A DNA stretch of 64,000 nucleotides from Pseudomonas koreensis (GTDB lineage: Bacteria > Pseudomonadota > Gammaproteobacteria > Pseudomonadales > Pseudomonadaceae), in assembly GCF_025447595.1 (NCBI RefSeq), contig NZ_JAOEJU010000026.1, positions 19,860 to 83,859 on the forward strand, given 5' to 3'. The position numbers and the translations under genes were made by a program. The notes beneath the pieces are model-generated. The model worked only from the letters and a program-made list of their open reading frames with translations, was not told the DNA's origin and ran no database searches. Positions 50,503 to 59,489 of this stretch are shown here, piece after piece; position 1 is the stretch's first letter, and the number at the start of each line of letters is the position of its first letter.

Positions 50503-51339
50503 ATGGGCAAGAAGTTCGGCAGCAGTTGGTGGATCGATGAAGGGGTGTTGATGTCGGATGAGCGGGCGGAGGATCTTGCAGCGGCCGCCGAACATTTTCC
50601 GGATGATTACGACCCGATGATCTTTCTCACCGGCGATGCCCACCGGGAACCGCCGTTTCAGTGGGCGGCTCAGGGTGTATGGGCAGACTTCTTCGGTCCG
50701 CTGATCGAAGACAACAAGATCGTCTGCCATGTCGAGCAGTATCCAAGGGACGTCACGCGTCAGTCAGTGCCGCCGTTGTTCGCGCCGGTTTTCGACCGGG
50801 GCAAGGTTTTCGGCTGGGAGCACTCGGTTTTCCCGATCCTTGAAAACCTGATGAAGAATTACTACAACAAAGCGCATGACTTTCCCGCCAATGTCATGGT
50901 TGCATTCGTCCAAGGCATGCTGGACGACTGCAAAAAAGTCGCGGACATGGGATTTCTAAAGGCCGAGTACAAGGCCCTCACAGATTTTGCCAGGCCCTAC
51001 GTGGGAGAGAGGACGGGGTTCGAGAAGTTTCAGGATCTGTTCAGTGCTCCTCCATCGCCAACGACGCGGCTGTCAGCCAAGGACGGTGGCAAGTTCAAGG
51101 AACTCTATTCGAACTACGTGAAGGCCGGCATGGGGTTGCGCACTGGCATTCATCCCTACATCGCGCCTTCGATCCAGCACCTCATCGACACTTACCGTGA
51201 CCACATGCACTTGATTACTTGCGGTGATGCGCACCTGCTGGTCAATCCCCTGTATCAGTACCTGCACCCACCGGTGGGCTGCTTCGGGATTGTCGACCCG
51301 GATCAGGGAAAAGGTATCGGCAAGGTCAAAGGCAAATAG
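50503..51339 (+). CDS. Hypothetical protein, 278 residues
   Basis: No family recognised. The ATG is preceded by a weak AGTGCAATTTC. It is a soluble protein rich in aromatic residues (GSSWWIDEGVLM, PPFQWAAQGVWADFFGPLI, GWEHSVFPILENLMKNYYNKAHDF), with several His/Asp clusters (TYRDHMHLITCGDAHLLVNPLYQYLHPPVG) that could bind a metal or ligand. No signal peptide. It stands alone between the GNAT pair and fecI. Confidence 0.65.
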   Translation: MGKKFGSSWWIDEGVLMSDERAEDLAAAAEHFPDDYDPMIFLTGDAHREPPFQWAAQGVWADFFGPLIEDNKIVCHVEQYPRDVTRQSVPPLFAPVFDRGKVFGWEHSVFPILENLMKNYYNKAHDFPANVMVAFVQGMLDDCKKVADMGFLKAEYKALTDFARPYVGERTGFEKFQDLFSAPPSPTTRLSAKDGGKFKELYSNYVKAGMGLRTGIHPYIAPSIQHLIDTYRDHMHLITCGDAHLLVNPLYQYLHPPVGCFGIVDPDQGKGIGKVKGK

Positions 51340-51388
51340 GGTGTTTGCATCCTCTTGTCGAGGGACCCAGGAATGATTTGCCGGGCTT

Positions 51389-51407
51389 AATAGGAAGCAT
51401 TACTATT
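51389..51407 (+). promoter_or_regulatory. Fur-box-like palindrome before fecI
   Basis: AATAGGAAGCATTACTATT has inverted AATAG/CTATT ends and matches most positions of the GATAATGATAATCATTATC type, 27 bases before the fecI start. Judged by eye. Confidence 0.55.
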
Positions 51408-51433
51408 CACGCCCCTTTCCTCAGCACGCCGCA

Positions 51434-51934
51434 ATGATCCCCATGCTGCCCCGCAGACCCGGCTTTCTCGAGCATTACGAAGAGTTGATTGGCACCTGGA
51501 CCCGTCGCCTGCGCAATCGCTCGCAGGCCGAGGATCTGGCGCACGACACCTTTGTGCGGGTGCTCGAATCCGATTCGTCGGCGGTGCAGCAACCCCGGGC
51601 GTATTTGCACCAGACCGCGCGCAATATCGCGGTGGACGGCTATCGGCGTGAGGACCGGCGGGGCGCCATGGAGTCGGAGGCGATCGATCTCAGTGAGTCG
51701 CCGACCGGCGATCCGGAGCATTACATGCATGCGATCCAGCTGGCCGATTCCATCGAACGGGCGCTCACGGAGCTTCCGGTCAACTGCCGACGGATTTTCG
51801 TCTGGCAGAAGATCGAGGGCCTGACCCAGGCGGAAATCGCCGAACGCCTGGGCCTGTCCAAGAACATGGTGGAAAAGTATATGATCCGCACCCTGCGGCA
51901 TCTGCGTGATCGCCTGGACGGGGCGCAATCATGA
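51434..51934 (+). CDS. fecI: ECF sigma factor FecI
   Basis: 166 residues (or 163 from the ATG at 51443). Region 2: QAEDLAHDTFVRVLE and LHQTARNIAVDGYRRED; region 4: ALTELPVNCRRIFVWQKIEGLTQAEIAERLGLSKNMVEKYMIRTLRHLRDRL. It is followed by fecR and fecA on the same strand and preceded by a Fur-like site, the classic iron-starvation signalling order. It should drive fecA when ferric citrate occupies FecA. Confidence 0.92.
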   Translation: MIPMLPRRPGFLEHYEELIGTWTRRLRNRSQAEDLAHDTFVRVLESDSSAVQQPRAYLHQTARNIAVDGYRREDRRGAMESEAIDLSESPTGDPEHYMHAIQLADSIERALTELPVNCRRIFVWQKIEGLTQAEIAERLGLSKNMVEKYMIRTLRHLRDRLDGAQS

Positions 51935-51974
51935 GCCGCGGCGTCTTTTCATCCCCAGCCAAACAGGACATTCC

Positions 51975-52958
51975 ATGATGGATACTCGTGATTGCGCGTG
52001 CGGGCAAACAACGGTGCGCGATGACGCGGCACGCTGGTTTGTGCGTTTGCAGGAGCCGGCCGTCAGTGTCGACGAACAGCAGCGCTTCGACGCGTGGCTG
52101 AACGAACATCCCCAGCACCGCGACGAGTTCCAGTTGCTGCAAGGCTTGTGGACAGCGGCAGATCTGCTGCCGGCGCCACGGCTAAAGGCCCTGTGCGAAA
52201 CCCCGCCGACGCGGCGTGAACGCCGTCCGCTGTTGCGTTATGCCGTGGCGGCCAGCGTGGTGGCGGTGGCGCTCGGGCTCGGTCTGTTCAGCGGACTGAA
52301 TCACCCGCAAGGTTACAGCGCCGAATTCGCCACTGCGCTCGGCGAGCGCAAGCATGTGGCGCTGCCGGACGGTTCGATGATCGATCTCAACAGCCGCAGC
52401 CGTCTGCAGGTGCGTTTCGAGAAGGACCGGCGGCTCATCGAGCTGACTGAAGGCGAAGCGATGTTCAGCGTCGAGCACGACACTTCCCGCCCGTTCGTGG
52501 TCGAGGCCGGCAGCGGCAAGGTCACGGTCACCGGCACTCGTTTCGATGTGCGGCACGACGTGACCCAGACCCGGGTTGCGGTGGAGCAGGGCACGGTCAA
52601 GGTGCAGGGCCGTGATGCAGCCGATGCCGATTTCATCAGCCTCACCGCCGGCCTCGGCACGCGGATCGATGCCCAGGGCAAAGTGGCGCCGGCCTATGCG
52701 GTCAACCCGGCGGAGCTGACAGCCTGGCGCAGCGGCAAACTGGTGTTCAACAACGCCAGCCTCAGCGAAGTTGCCGAGGAAGTGTCGCGTTATCGCGACA
52801 AGCCGCTGAAGGTCACCAACCCCGCCGTGGCCAATTTGCGCCTGACCAGCGTGTTCAAATCCGACAACACCGATGCCTTGCTCAAGGCCTTGCCGAGCAT
52901 CCTTCCGGTGGCCGTGCGCACTCTTGCCGACGGCAGCCAGGAAATAATTTCAAAATAA
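51975..52958 (+). CDS. fecR: FecR anti-sigma/signal transducer
   Basis: 327 residues from the first of two ATGs, with AGGA seven bases upstream. N-terminal cytoplasmic region (DDAARWFVRLQEPAVSVDEQQRFDAWLNEHPQH), a membrane helix (YAVAASVVAVALGLGLFSG), the periplasmic FecR domain (VALPDGSMIDLNSRSRLQV, LTEGEAMFSVEHDTSRPFVVEAGSGKVTVTGTRFDV), and a C-terminal STN-like part that contacts the receptor signalling domain. Lies 40 bases after fecI. Confidence 0.92.
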   Translation: MMDTRDCACGQTTVRDDAARWFVRLQEPAVSVDEQQRFDAWLNEHPQHRDEFQLLQGLWTAADLLPAPRLKALCETPPTRRERRPLLRYAVAASVVAVALGLGLFSGLNHPQGYSAEFATALGERKHVALPDGSMIDLNSRSRLQVRFEKDRRLIELTEGEAMFSVEHDTSRPFVVEAGSGKVTVTGTRFDVRHDVTQTRVAVEQGTVKVQGRDAADADFISLTAGLGTRIDAQGKVAPAYAVNPAELTAWRSGKLVFNNASLSEVAEEVSRYRDKPLKVTNPAVANLRLTSVFKSDNTDALLKALPSILPVAVRTLADGSQEIISK

Positions 52959-53056
52959 AATTCAGGTTTTTTTCGAGTTCGTCGTCTTCCTGTTCAACTG
53001 CAACTGGTTTGCATTAACAGCCGCACACTCTTGCGATCCACAGGACTCCGTTCGAC

Positions 53057-55480
53057 GTGAAAAACTCCACCGCCAAAAACAAAAAATCCTCTTGGTTGCC
53101 GCTGGCGCTAGCACTGGCGGTGAACGCCGCCGTGCCGATGGCCTTCGCCGCCGAAGCCATTCACATCCGCGCACAGCCGCTGGGTCAGGCCCTGAGCGAA
53201 CTCGGCCAGCAAACTTCGTTGCAGGTGTTTTTCAGTCCGGACCTGGTCGCCGGCAAACAGGCGCCGGCCGTGGATGGCAATCTTTCCCCGGAACAGGCCC
53301 TGCGCCAATTGCTGCAAGGCAGCGGTCTGGATTACCAGATCAATGAAGGTTCGGTGACCTTGTCCCCGGCCCCGACTTCCGCCGCCAACGGCCCGCTGGA
53401 GCTGGGCGTGACCGACATCAAAGTGGTCGGCGACTGGCTCGGCGACGCCAACGCCGCCGTGGTGCAGAACCACCCCGGCGCGCGCACCGTGATCCGCCGT
53501 GAAGCGATGGTCGAGCAGGGCGCGATGAACGTCGGCGACGTGCTGCGCCGCGTGCCGGGCGTGCAGGTGCAGGAAGCCAACGGCACTGGCGGCAGCGATA
53601 TTTCGCTGAACGTCGGCGTGCGGGGTTTGACGTCGCGCCTGTCGCCACGCTCCACCGTTTTGATCGACGGCGTGCCGGCTGCATTCGCTCCGTACGGTCA
53701 GCCGCAACTGTCGATGGCACCGATTTCTTCCGGCAACCTCGACAGCATCGACGTGGTCCGTGGTGCCGGCTCCGTGCGTTACGGGCCGCAGAACGTCGGC
53801 GGCGTGATCAACTTCGTGACCCGCGCGATCCCGGAAAAAACCACCGGTGAAATCGGCACGACTCTGGAAACCTCGCAGCACGGTGGCTGGAAACACATCG
53901 ACACCGCGTTCCTCGGCGGCACTGCCGACAACGGCATCGGCATGGCGCTGTTGTACTCGGGCGTGAACGGCAACGGTTACCGCGAGCGCAACAACGGCAA
54001 CGACATCGACGACGTGATCCTCAAGACCCATTGGGCACCGACCGAGCAGGACGATTTCAGCCTCAACTTCCACTACTACGATGCCAGCGCCGACATGCCC
54101 GGCGGCCTGACGCAGAAGCAATACGACGACAAACCGTTCCAGTCCGACCGTGACTACGACGGTTTCAGCGGCCGCCGCAAGGACGTGTCGTTCAAGTGGA
54201 TTCGGCAGATCGACGAGCGCACCCAGGCGGAAGTGCTGACCTACTATTCCGACAGTTTCCGTGGCAGCACCATTGCCGCCCGCGATCAGAAAACCCTCAG
54301 CTCGTTTCCGCGTTCCTACTACACGCTGGGCATCGAGCCGCGTGTTTCGCGTGTGTTCGACGTCGGCCCGACCACTCAGGAAGTCAGCGTCGGTTACCGT
54401 TATTTGAAAGAGGCGATGCACGAGCAGTCGAGCCGTCTGGCGCTGGTCAACAATGTGCCGGTGGTCACCAAAACCTCCGACGGTCACGTGTTCCAGGATC
54501 GCACCGGCGGCACCGAGGCCAACTCGGTCTACATCGACAACAAGATCGACGTCGGCAACTGGACCGTGACTCCGGGCATTCGCTTCGAGCACATCAGCAC
54601 CGACTGGCATGATCGCGCCGTGCTCGACACCGCCGGCAAACGCGTGCCGGAGAAAAACCGCAGCATCGAGAGCAACGAGCCGCTGCCGGCTCTGAGCGTG
54701 ATGTATCACCTGTCCGATGCGTGGAAGCTGTTTGCCAACTACGAGACGTCGTTCGGCAGCCTGCAATACTTCCAGCTCGGCCAGGGAGGTTCGGGTGACC
54801 AGACCGCCAATGGTCTGGAACCGGAAAAAGCCAAGACCTACGAAATCGGTACGCGCTACAACGATGACGTGTGGGGCGGGGAAGTGACGCTGTTCTACAT
54901 CGACTTCGATGACGAATTGCAATACATCAGCAACGATGTGGGCTGGACCAACCTCGGCGCGACCAAGCACCAGGGTATCGAAGCTTCGGTGCACTACGAC
55001 ATGGCGGCGCTCGATCCGCGCCTCGACGGCCTGACCGCCAACGCCGGCTTCACTTACACCCGCGCGACCTATGAAGGCGAGATCCCGGGCTTCAAGGGTC
55101 GTGACCTGCCGTTCTACTCGCGTCAGGTGGCCACCGTCGGCCTGCGTTACGACATCAACCGCTGGACCTACAACATCGACGGTTTCGCCCAGTCCAAACA
55201 ACGCTCGCCGGGCACCGGTGTAAATGCTGACGGCAGCTTCAATGGCAATTACATCACCGAAGGCACGGCGGACGGGCAGTACGGCGACATTCCGGGTTAC
55301 GTGACCTGGAACGTGCGTGGCGGGTATGACTTTGGTGCGCAGTTGTCGAACCTGAAGCTTGGCGCAGGGGTGAAGAACATCTTCGACAAGCAGTACTTCA
55401 CCCGCTCCAGTGACAACAACTCGGGGATCTACGTGGGCACGCCACGGACGTTCTTCGTGCAGGCCAGCGTCGGTTTCTGA
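53057..55480 (+). CDS. fecA: TonB-dependent Fe(III)-dicitrate receptor FecA
   Basis: 807 residues, GTG start with AGGA twelve bases before. Signal peptide ending AFAA; STN signalling domain about 35-100; then a region that tracks E. coli FecA closely: VVGDWLGDAN, GARTVIRREAM, RSTVLIDGVPAAFAPYGQPQLSMAPIS, VVRGAGSVRYGPQNVGGVINFVTRAIP, GGTADNGIGMALLYSG, SADMPGGLTQKQYD, GIEPRVSRVFDVGP. The barrel ends VQASVGF. It imports ferric citrate and signals through FecR to FecI. A 13-bp hairpin follows the stop. Confidence 0.92.
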   Translation: MKNSTAKNKKSSWLPLALALAVNAAVPMAFAAEAIHIRAQPLGQALSELGQQTSLQVFFSPDLVAGKQAPAVDGNLSPEQALRQLLQGSGLDYQINEGSVTLSPAPTSAANGPLELGVTDIKVVGDWLGDANAAVVQNHPGARTVIRREAMVEQGAMNVGDVLRRVPGVQVQEANGTGGSDISLNVGVRGLTSRLSPRSTVLIDGVPAAFAPYGQPQLSMAPISSGNLDSIDVVRGAGSVRYGPQNVGGVINFVTRAIPEKTTGEIGTTLETSQHGGWKHIDTAFLGGTADNGIGMALLYSGVNGNGYRERNNGNDIDDVILKTHWAPTEQDDFSLNFHYYDASADMPGGLTQKQYDDKPFQSDRDYDGFSGRRKDVSFKWIRQIDERTQAEVLTYYSDSFRGSTIAARDQKTLSSFPRSYYTLGIEPRVSRVFDVGPTTQEVSVGYRYLKEAMHEQSSRLALVNNVPVVTKTSDGHVFQDRTGGTEANSVYIDNKIDVGNWTVTPGIRFEHISTDWHDRAVLDTAGKRVPEKNRSIESNEPLPALSVMYHLSDAWKLFANYETSFGSLQYFQLGQGGSGDQTANGLEPEKAKTYEIGTRYNDDVWGGEVTLFYIDFDDELQYISNDVGWTNLGATKHQGIEASVHYDMAALDPRLDGLTANAGFTYTRATYEGEIPGFKGRDLPFYSRQVATVGLRYDINRWTYNIDGFAQSKQRSPGTGVNADGSFNGNYITEGTADGQYGDIPGYVTWNVRGGYDFGAQLSNLKLGAGVKNIFDKQYFTRSSDNNSGIYVGTPRTFFVQASVGF

Positions 55481-55491
55481 CTTTGTGATGC

Positions 55492-55520
55492 TGCTGAACC
55501 GGTCATGGACCGGTTCAGCA
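55492..55520. terminator. Perfect 13-bp hairpin after fecA
   Basis: TGCTGAACCGGTC-ATG-GACCGGTTCAGCA, 12 bases beyond the fecA stop and 12 before the stop of the convergent gene. No T run follows on either strand, so it may protect mRNA ends or act as a weak bidirectional terminator. Confidence 0.55.
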
Positions 55521-55531
55521 CCGACAGCCCG

Positions 55532-57043
55532 TCAAGGCACCTTGAAAGTGACGGTTGTTCCCGAGTTGCCCACAACATCGGCACCCTTCAGGCACACCGT
55601 CTGCTGACCTTGGGTTACTGAAACATGGAACACTCCAGTTGATGCCGTTACGGGTTGGTAATCTTGTTCCGAGTCACAGTCGATGTTTTGTGCCAGCCCG
55701 TTTTTATAGCGGAATTGGTCAGGGGCGAGATCCGGTGTAGCCGGGAACACCCTGATGTCGAAATCATCACCGTTCACCCAATCGACCTTGTAACCGGGTG
55801 CAAGCGGTGACGGTGCCTCCAGCAACCATCGCCAGTAAACGCGGGGAGTCCGTCCTTCCCATTGCCGAGGTACATCCGTAGGGCTTTTTTGCCCGAGCAG
55901 GCAAAGGAAATACAGTCCTGCACCCTCTCTCAGTTCGCGACTCAAGTGGTTCTCCGCATCGGGGCGAGCGGATTGAGGTGAACTGTAGCCATCAAATGCC
56001 TGGCACTCATTCAAACTGCGGGTAAAGCGATATCGGTAGTAGGGGGCGTTCAAGGTGAAGGATTGGTGCCACTGCCAAGGGCGTATCTGACCATGTTCGT
56101 CACGTTCGACCTTTGCGTACCCGCTCGACACGGTCGATATCGGAAATGACCACGCCGCTCCCAGAGAACAGCCGCCGAGTCCGGGAGTGAACCGGCCTTG
56201 AGTGAAGCAACCGACCAAGCCTTCGGTGGTGGAGGCGTAGTTGGTGTCGGGGCGTTTTTCGACTTGCCCGGCCAACACCTCGCAAGGGGATCCTCTGGCG
56301 CAGCGACTCCGGTCACTACCCTGTGTGGTGGTTCCCAAAACGCCGACAATCGTGTTGCTGTAGCGTGAGAGCAGTGGCGAGCCAGAGAGCCCGCTCACTA
56401 CATCCAGGCAGCGGTTACTCGATTGCCCGACCCAGCGCCATGGACCTTCGATAATGCTCGCGGAGTGATCCTGTGGGCAGGCCATTCTTTGTATGTAGCC
56501 GCCGACCGGAGCTCCGACTATCAGAATGTCATTGCCCGGCATCAGCGGCTGTTTGGCCAGAGGAAGTGGACGTATACCATCCATGATCAACTGTCCAAGT
56601 GTTGCTGACAGCTCGATAATGGAAAGATCCTGGCCACGCAGGGTGCTCCTGTTGATCCGCGATACCGGATAGGCCTTGCTCTGTGACCGGGTGTCATGAA
56701 AAAAATTGAATCTGACGACACCAGAGGCTGGTAGATCGTCGATGACTTCATTGTTGCCGACTTCAGGATGAGTACAGTGTCCCGACGTCAGGACATAGGC
56801 CGGTTGTGTCGACACGTCGTCGGTCCCGGTGTCAATCAGCGTCCCGGAGCAGGTCATGCCCCTTTCCACTTCGACACGTCCGATGGCTTGCCAGTGGTCG
56901 TATCGCCCATCGACATTGGACAGGCGTTCTGCAGGGGTGAAGTTGGGCGTATCTTCGCCCCAATCGTGGCGGTCAGAGGACGAGCAACCCTGGAGCCCGA
57001 CGATCAGGGCAGCAACATATACGCGGGTAATAAGAGCTTTCAT
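55532..57043 (-). CDS. Trypsin-like serine protease lipoprotein
   Basis: 503 residues with a lipoprotein signal (lipobox LQGC, Cys20). The first 270 residues form a chymotrypsin-fold protease: CSGTLIDTG, YVLTSGHC with the catalytic His, GQDLSIIEL with the Asp, and VVSGLSGSPLLS with the nucleophile Ser. About 230 further residues follow (YRYRFTRSLNECQAFDGY..., WEGRTPRVYWRWLLEAPSPLAPGYKVDWVNGDDFDIRVFP) that I do not recognise, with Cys pairs suggesting disulfides; they may be a binding domain. It should be anchored at the cell envelope. It ends near the fecA hairpin and starts near a 32-bp palindrome. Confidence 0.8.
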   Translation of the reverse strand: MKALITRVYVAALIVGLQGCSSSDRHDWGEDTPNFTPAERLSNVDGRYDHWQAIGRVEVERGMTCSGTLIDTGTDDVSTQPAYVLTSGHCTHPEVGNNEVIDDLPASGVVRFNFFHDTRSQSKAYPVSRINRSTLRGQDLSIIELSATLGQLIMDGIRPLPLAKQPLMPGNDILIVGAPVGGYIQRMACPQDHSASIIEGPWRWVGQSSNRCLDVVSGLSGSPLLSRYSNTIVGVLGTTTQGSDRSRCARGSPCEVLAGQVEKRPDTNYASTTEGLVGCFTQGRFTPGLGGCSLGAAWSFPISTVSSGYAKVERDEHGQIRPWQWHQSFTLNAPYYRYRFTRSLNECQAFDGYSSPQSARPDAENHLSRELREGAGLYFLCLLGQKSPTDVPRQWEGRTPRVYWRWLLEAPSPLAPGYKVDWVNGDDFDIRVFPATPDLAPDQFRYKNGLAQNIDCDSEQDYQPVTASTGVFHVSVTQGQQTVCLKGADVVGNSGTTVTFKVP

Positions 57044-57095
57044 ATTTGGCTCCGGAACTCAACGACCGGGAGCCAGCTTGATGACCATCCTCTCA

Positions 57096-57127
57096 CCTGT
57101 CTACTGTCAGATCTGACAGTAGACAGG
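57096..57127. repeat. Perfect 32-bp palindrome
   Basis: Two 16-base arms without spacer, centred on AGATCT, with the inner core CTGTCAGATCTGACAG. The same 16-base core recurs at 61128-61143. It lies between two minus-strand genes, just past the MFS stop and upstream of the protease gene; it could be a regulator site or a cruciform/terminator. Confidence 0.8.
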
Positions 57128-57134
57128 CCAGAGT

Positions 57135-58286
57135 TCAGACCTTCAGCGCCTTCCCGCCAATCGCCACCGCCACCAGCAACGTCGCCATCAACCCGAAGGC
57201 AAAACTCAGGCTGCTGGCATGGGCGACAAACCCGATCACTGCCGGCCCCGCCAGAATCCCTGCATAACCCAGCGTGGTGATTGCCGGCACGGCGATGCTT
57301 TCCGGCATCACCGTCTGCTTGCCCACTGCGGTGTACAGCACCGGCACGATGTTCGAACAGCCGGCACCGACCAGTGCATAACCGAGCAGCGCGGCTTGCC
57401 AGCTCGGGGCGAAGGTCGCCAGAAACAATCCCGCCGCCGCCAGCAGACCGCCAAACAGAATGATCCGGGTCGCACCCAATGCCCGGACGATCCGGTCACC
57501 AGTCAGACGACCCACCGTCATGGTCAGCGCGAACGCTGCGTAACCCAGCCCCGCGTAGGCGGTGTCGATCCCGCGTTCCTGCGCCAGAAACACTGCGCTC
57601 CAGTCCAGCGCAGCGCCTTCAGTGAGGAACACGATGAAGCACATGCCGCCGATGAACAGCACGATCCCGTGGGGCACCGCGAACGCCGGGCCCGAGCTTT
57701 CACTGCCGTAAGGCAGCATGTGCGGGACCGCCTTGAACAGCGCCGCGATCAGCACCACGACCACCACCAGCATCGCTGCCAGTGGCGACAGCCCGAGACC
57801 GAGCAGGGCGCTCACACCCGCCGCGCCGACGATCCCCCCGAGGCTGAACAGGCCGTGGAACCCCGACATCATGTTCTTGCCGCTGGCCCGTTCGACGATC
57901 ACCGCTTGCAGGTTCACCGTCGAATCCACCGTGCCCAGTCCGGCACCGAACATGAACAACGTGGCGATCAGTGCCGGAATCGACGACACCGTCGCCAGCA
58001 GCGGCAACGCTGCACAGATCAGCAACGTGCCGCCGGTGGCCACTTTTCTGCAGCCAAACCGCGTGGCCAGAATCCCCGCCAGCGGCATCGCCAGAATCGA
58101 GCCGACGCCCAGGCACAGCAACAACAGACCCAACGTGCCTTCATCGAGCCCGGCCCGCGCCTTGGCGTAGGGCACCAGCGGCGCCCACGCGGCAATGCCG
58201 AGTCCGGCGATGAAGAAGGCGATGCGTGTGGACATCTGTTCGAGGCGTCCGGGAACGAACGTGTCTTGAGGGGTGAGGCTGGTCAT
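57135..58286 (-). CDS. MFS transporter, sugar/drug type, 12 helices
   Basis: 383 residues from the ATG at 58286; a longer frame to 58331 lacks a ribosome binding site. Twelve hydrophobic helices, the first AFFIAGLGIAAWAPLVPYAKA; the loop 2-3 region LGVGSILAMPLAGILATRFGCRKVA fits the MFS motif A pattern. It resembles inner-membrane YbjJ-like transporters of the fucose-permease branch. Substrate unknown. Divergent from the DapF-like gene with a REP pair between. Confidence 0.82.
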   Translation of the reverse strand: MTSLTPQDTFVPGRLEQMSTRIAFFIAGLGIAAWAPLVPYAKARAGLDEGTLGLLLLCLGVGSILAMPLAGILATRFGCRKVATGGTLLICAALPLLATVSSIPALIATLFMFGAGLGTVDSTVNLQAVIVERASGKNMMSGFHGLFSLGGIVGAAGVSALLGLGLSPLAAMLVVVVVLIAALFKAVPHMLPYGSESSGPAFAVPHGIVLFIGGMCFIVFLTEGAALDWSAVFLAQERGIDTAYAGLGYAAFALTMTVGRLTGDRIVRALGATRIILFGGLLAAAGLFLATFAPSWQAALLGYALVGAGCSNIVPVLYTAVGKQTVMPESIAVPAITTLGYAGILAGPAVIGFVAHASSLSFAFGLMATLLVAVAIGGKALKV

Positions 58287-58339
58287 AACGATCCTTGGCA
58301 AAAAACGTTTCAGCAGCGGACATCCTTGCACAGCTTTTC

Positions 58340-58428
58340 TGTGGGAGCGAGTCTGCTCGCGATGGCGGTGTATCAGTCAATGAAAGTTCGACTGGCACGA
58401 CGGCATCGCGGCCAGACTCGCTCCCACA
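58340..58428. repeat. Inverted pair of REP elements
   Basis: TGTGGGAGCGAGTCTGCTCG at 58340 and an inverted copy ending GACTCGCTCCCACA at 58428, between divergent genes. Confidence 0.88.
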
Positions 58429-58482
58429 AGGAATTGCGTTTTACAGTGACGTCTTTGGCAACTCGAAAACAAGGGTCAGTAC

Positions 58483-59475
58483 ATGACGCAGTTCTACGAT
58501 GCACGGGGCAATATCTACGGGGTGATTTCACCGCAGGCGCTGCGCGACTCGGGTATCGATTTGCCCGCCAGTGCCACGCAGTGTGCCTTGTCTCGACTGG
58601 CGTGGAGCCACGCCGCGATTGCCTTGTGTTGCGATTGGCCCGAAGGTCGTCGCCCCGCGGGTAGCAAGTCCCATCGCAGCGATGGCCTGTTGATCGGCCC
58701 GTTTCAATCTTCGCCACCCTTCGACCTGCTGATCGTCAACACCGACGGCACGCTGGCCGAGCGCAGCGGCAACGGCCTGACGATTTTTTCTCAGGCGCTG
58801 CTTGAGCAGGGGCAGATGCCGCAGGAGGGCGCGACGATGCGGGTGCATCACGACAAACGGGATGCGCAGTCGCCCGTGTCGACCTCGGTGAAACCGGCGC
58901 AAGTGGCAGGCGTGCAAGGCTTCTGGCTTGATCTCGGGCAGCCCGATTTCGGCCCGGCGGCGGTTGGTGCGCTCGGCGTTGAACCGGTTCCGTTCAACGG
59001 TGCGCAGGTCAGCCGTGTTCGACCGTTGGCGCAACTCGATCCCGCCTGGGCACACAGCCAGTTCGTACGCATCGGCAATCCACATTGCGTGACGCTGGTG
59101 CAGGACGAGGCCGCTTTACCGAGCAACGCGCAGATGCTTGAATCGCCGCTGACGGACAGTCTGACCGCAATCGCCTACGCCATGCCCACTGGCGCCGGCC
59201 AGCCGTGCCCGGCCGGGGTCAACCTGCAATGGGCGATGCGCGTCGGGGATCAACGCATTGTGGCGCGAGTGTTCGAACGGGGCGAAGGCCCGACCGCTTC
59301 CTCAGGCACCAGCGCCAGTGCGGTGGCGAGCGCGGCGTGGCGGGTGGGCTGGGTGTCGGCGGGAGAAGTTCAGGTGGTGATGCCGGGCGGTACGGCGCCA
59401 ATCCTGCTGGAGGAGCGCGACGGAGAACTGACCGGCGTGCGTCTGTTCGGCACCGCAGTGCGCGACGAAAAATAG
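58483..59475 (+). CDS. DapF-fold protein lacking both catalytic cysteines
   Basis: 330 residues, longer than DapF (about 275). It has the diaminopimelate epimerase plan: two related halves, VNTDGTLAERSGNGLTIF for the first active-site loop, RIGNPHCVTLV, and FERGEGPTASSGTSASAVA for the second. In true DapF the aligned positions are Cys (xCGNG and xCGSG), but here they are Ser95 and Ser274. Without the two-cysteine acid/base pair ordinary epimerase chemistry is unlikely; other DapF-fold proteins such as PhzF isomerases also work without these Cys. Its reaction is unknown, so calling it dapF would be misleading. It starts about 200 bases from the divergent MFS gene. Confidence 0.75.
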   Translation: MTQFYDARGNIYGVISPQALRDSGIDLPASATQCALSRLAWSHAAIALCCDWPEGRRPAGSKSHRSDGLLIGPFQSSPPFDLLIVNTDGTLAERSGNGLTIFSQALLEQGQMPQEGATMRVHHDKRDAQSPVSTSVKPAQVAGVQGFWLDLGQPDFGPAAVGALGVEPVPFNGAQVSRVRPLAQLDPAWAHSQFVRIGNPHCVTLVQDEAALPSNAQMLESPLTDSLTAIAYAMPTGAGQPCPAGVNLQWAMRVGDQRIVARVFERGEGPTASSGTSASAVASAAWRVGWVSAGEVQVVMPGGTAPILLEERDGELTGVRLFGTAVRDEK

Positions 59476-59489
59476 CTGCAACCTCAAGA

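Noticed and set aside
58483..59475. Annotation as dapF
   Set aside because: Both catalytic Cys positions are Ser, so a housekeeping diaminopimelate epimerase role is unlikely.
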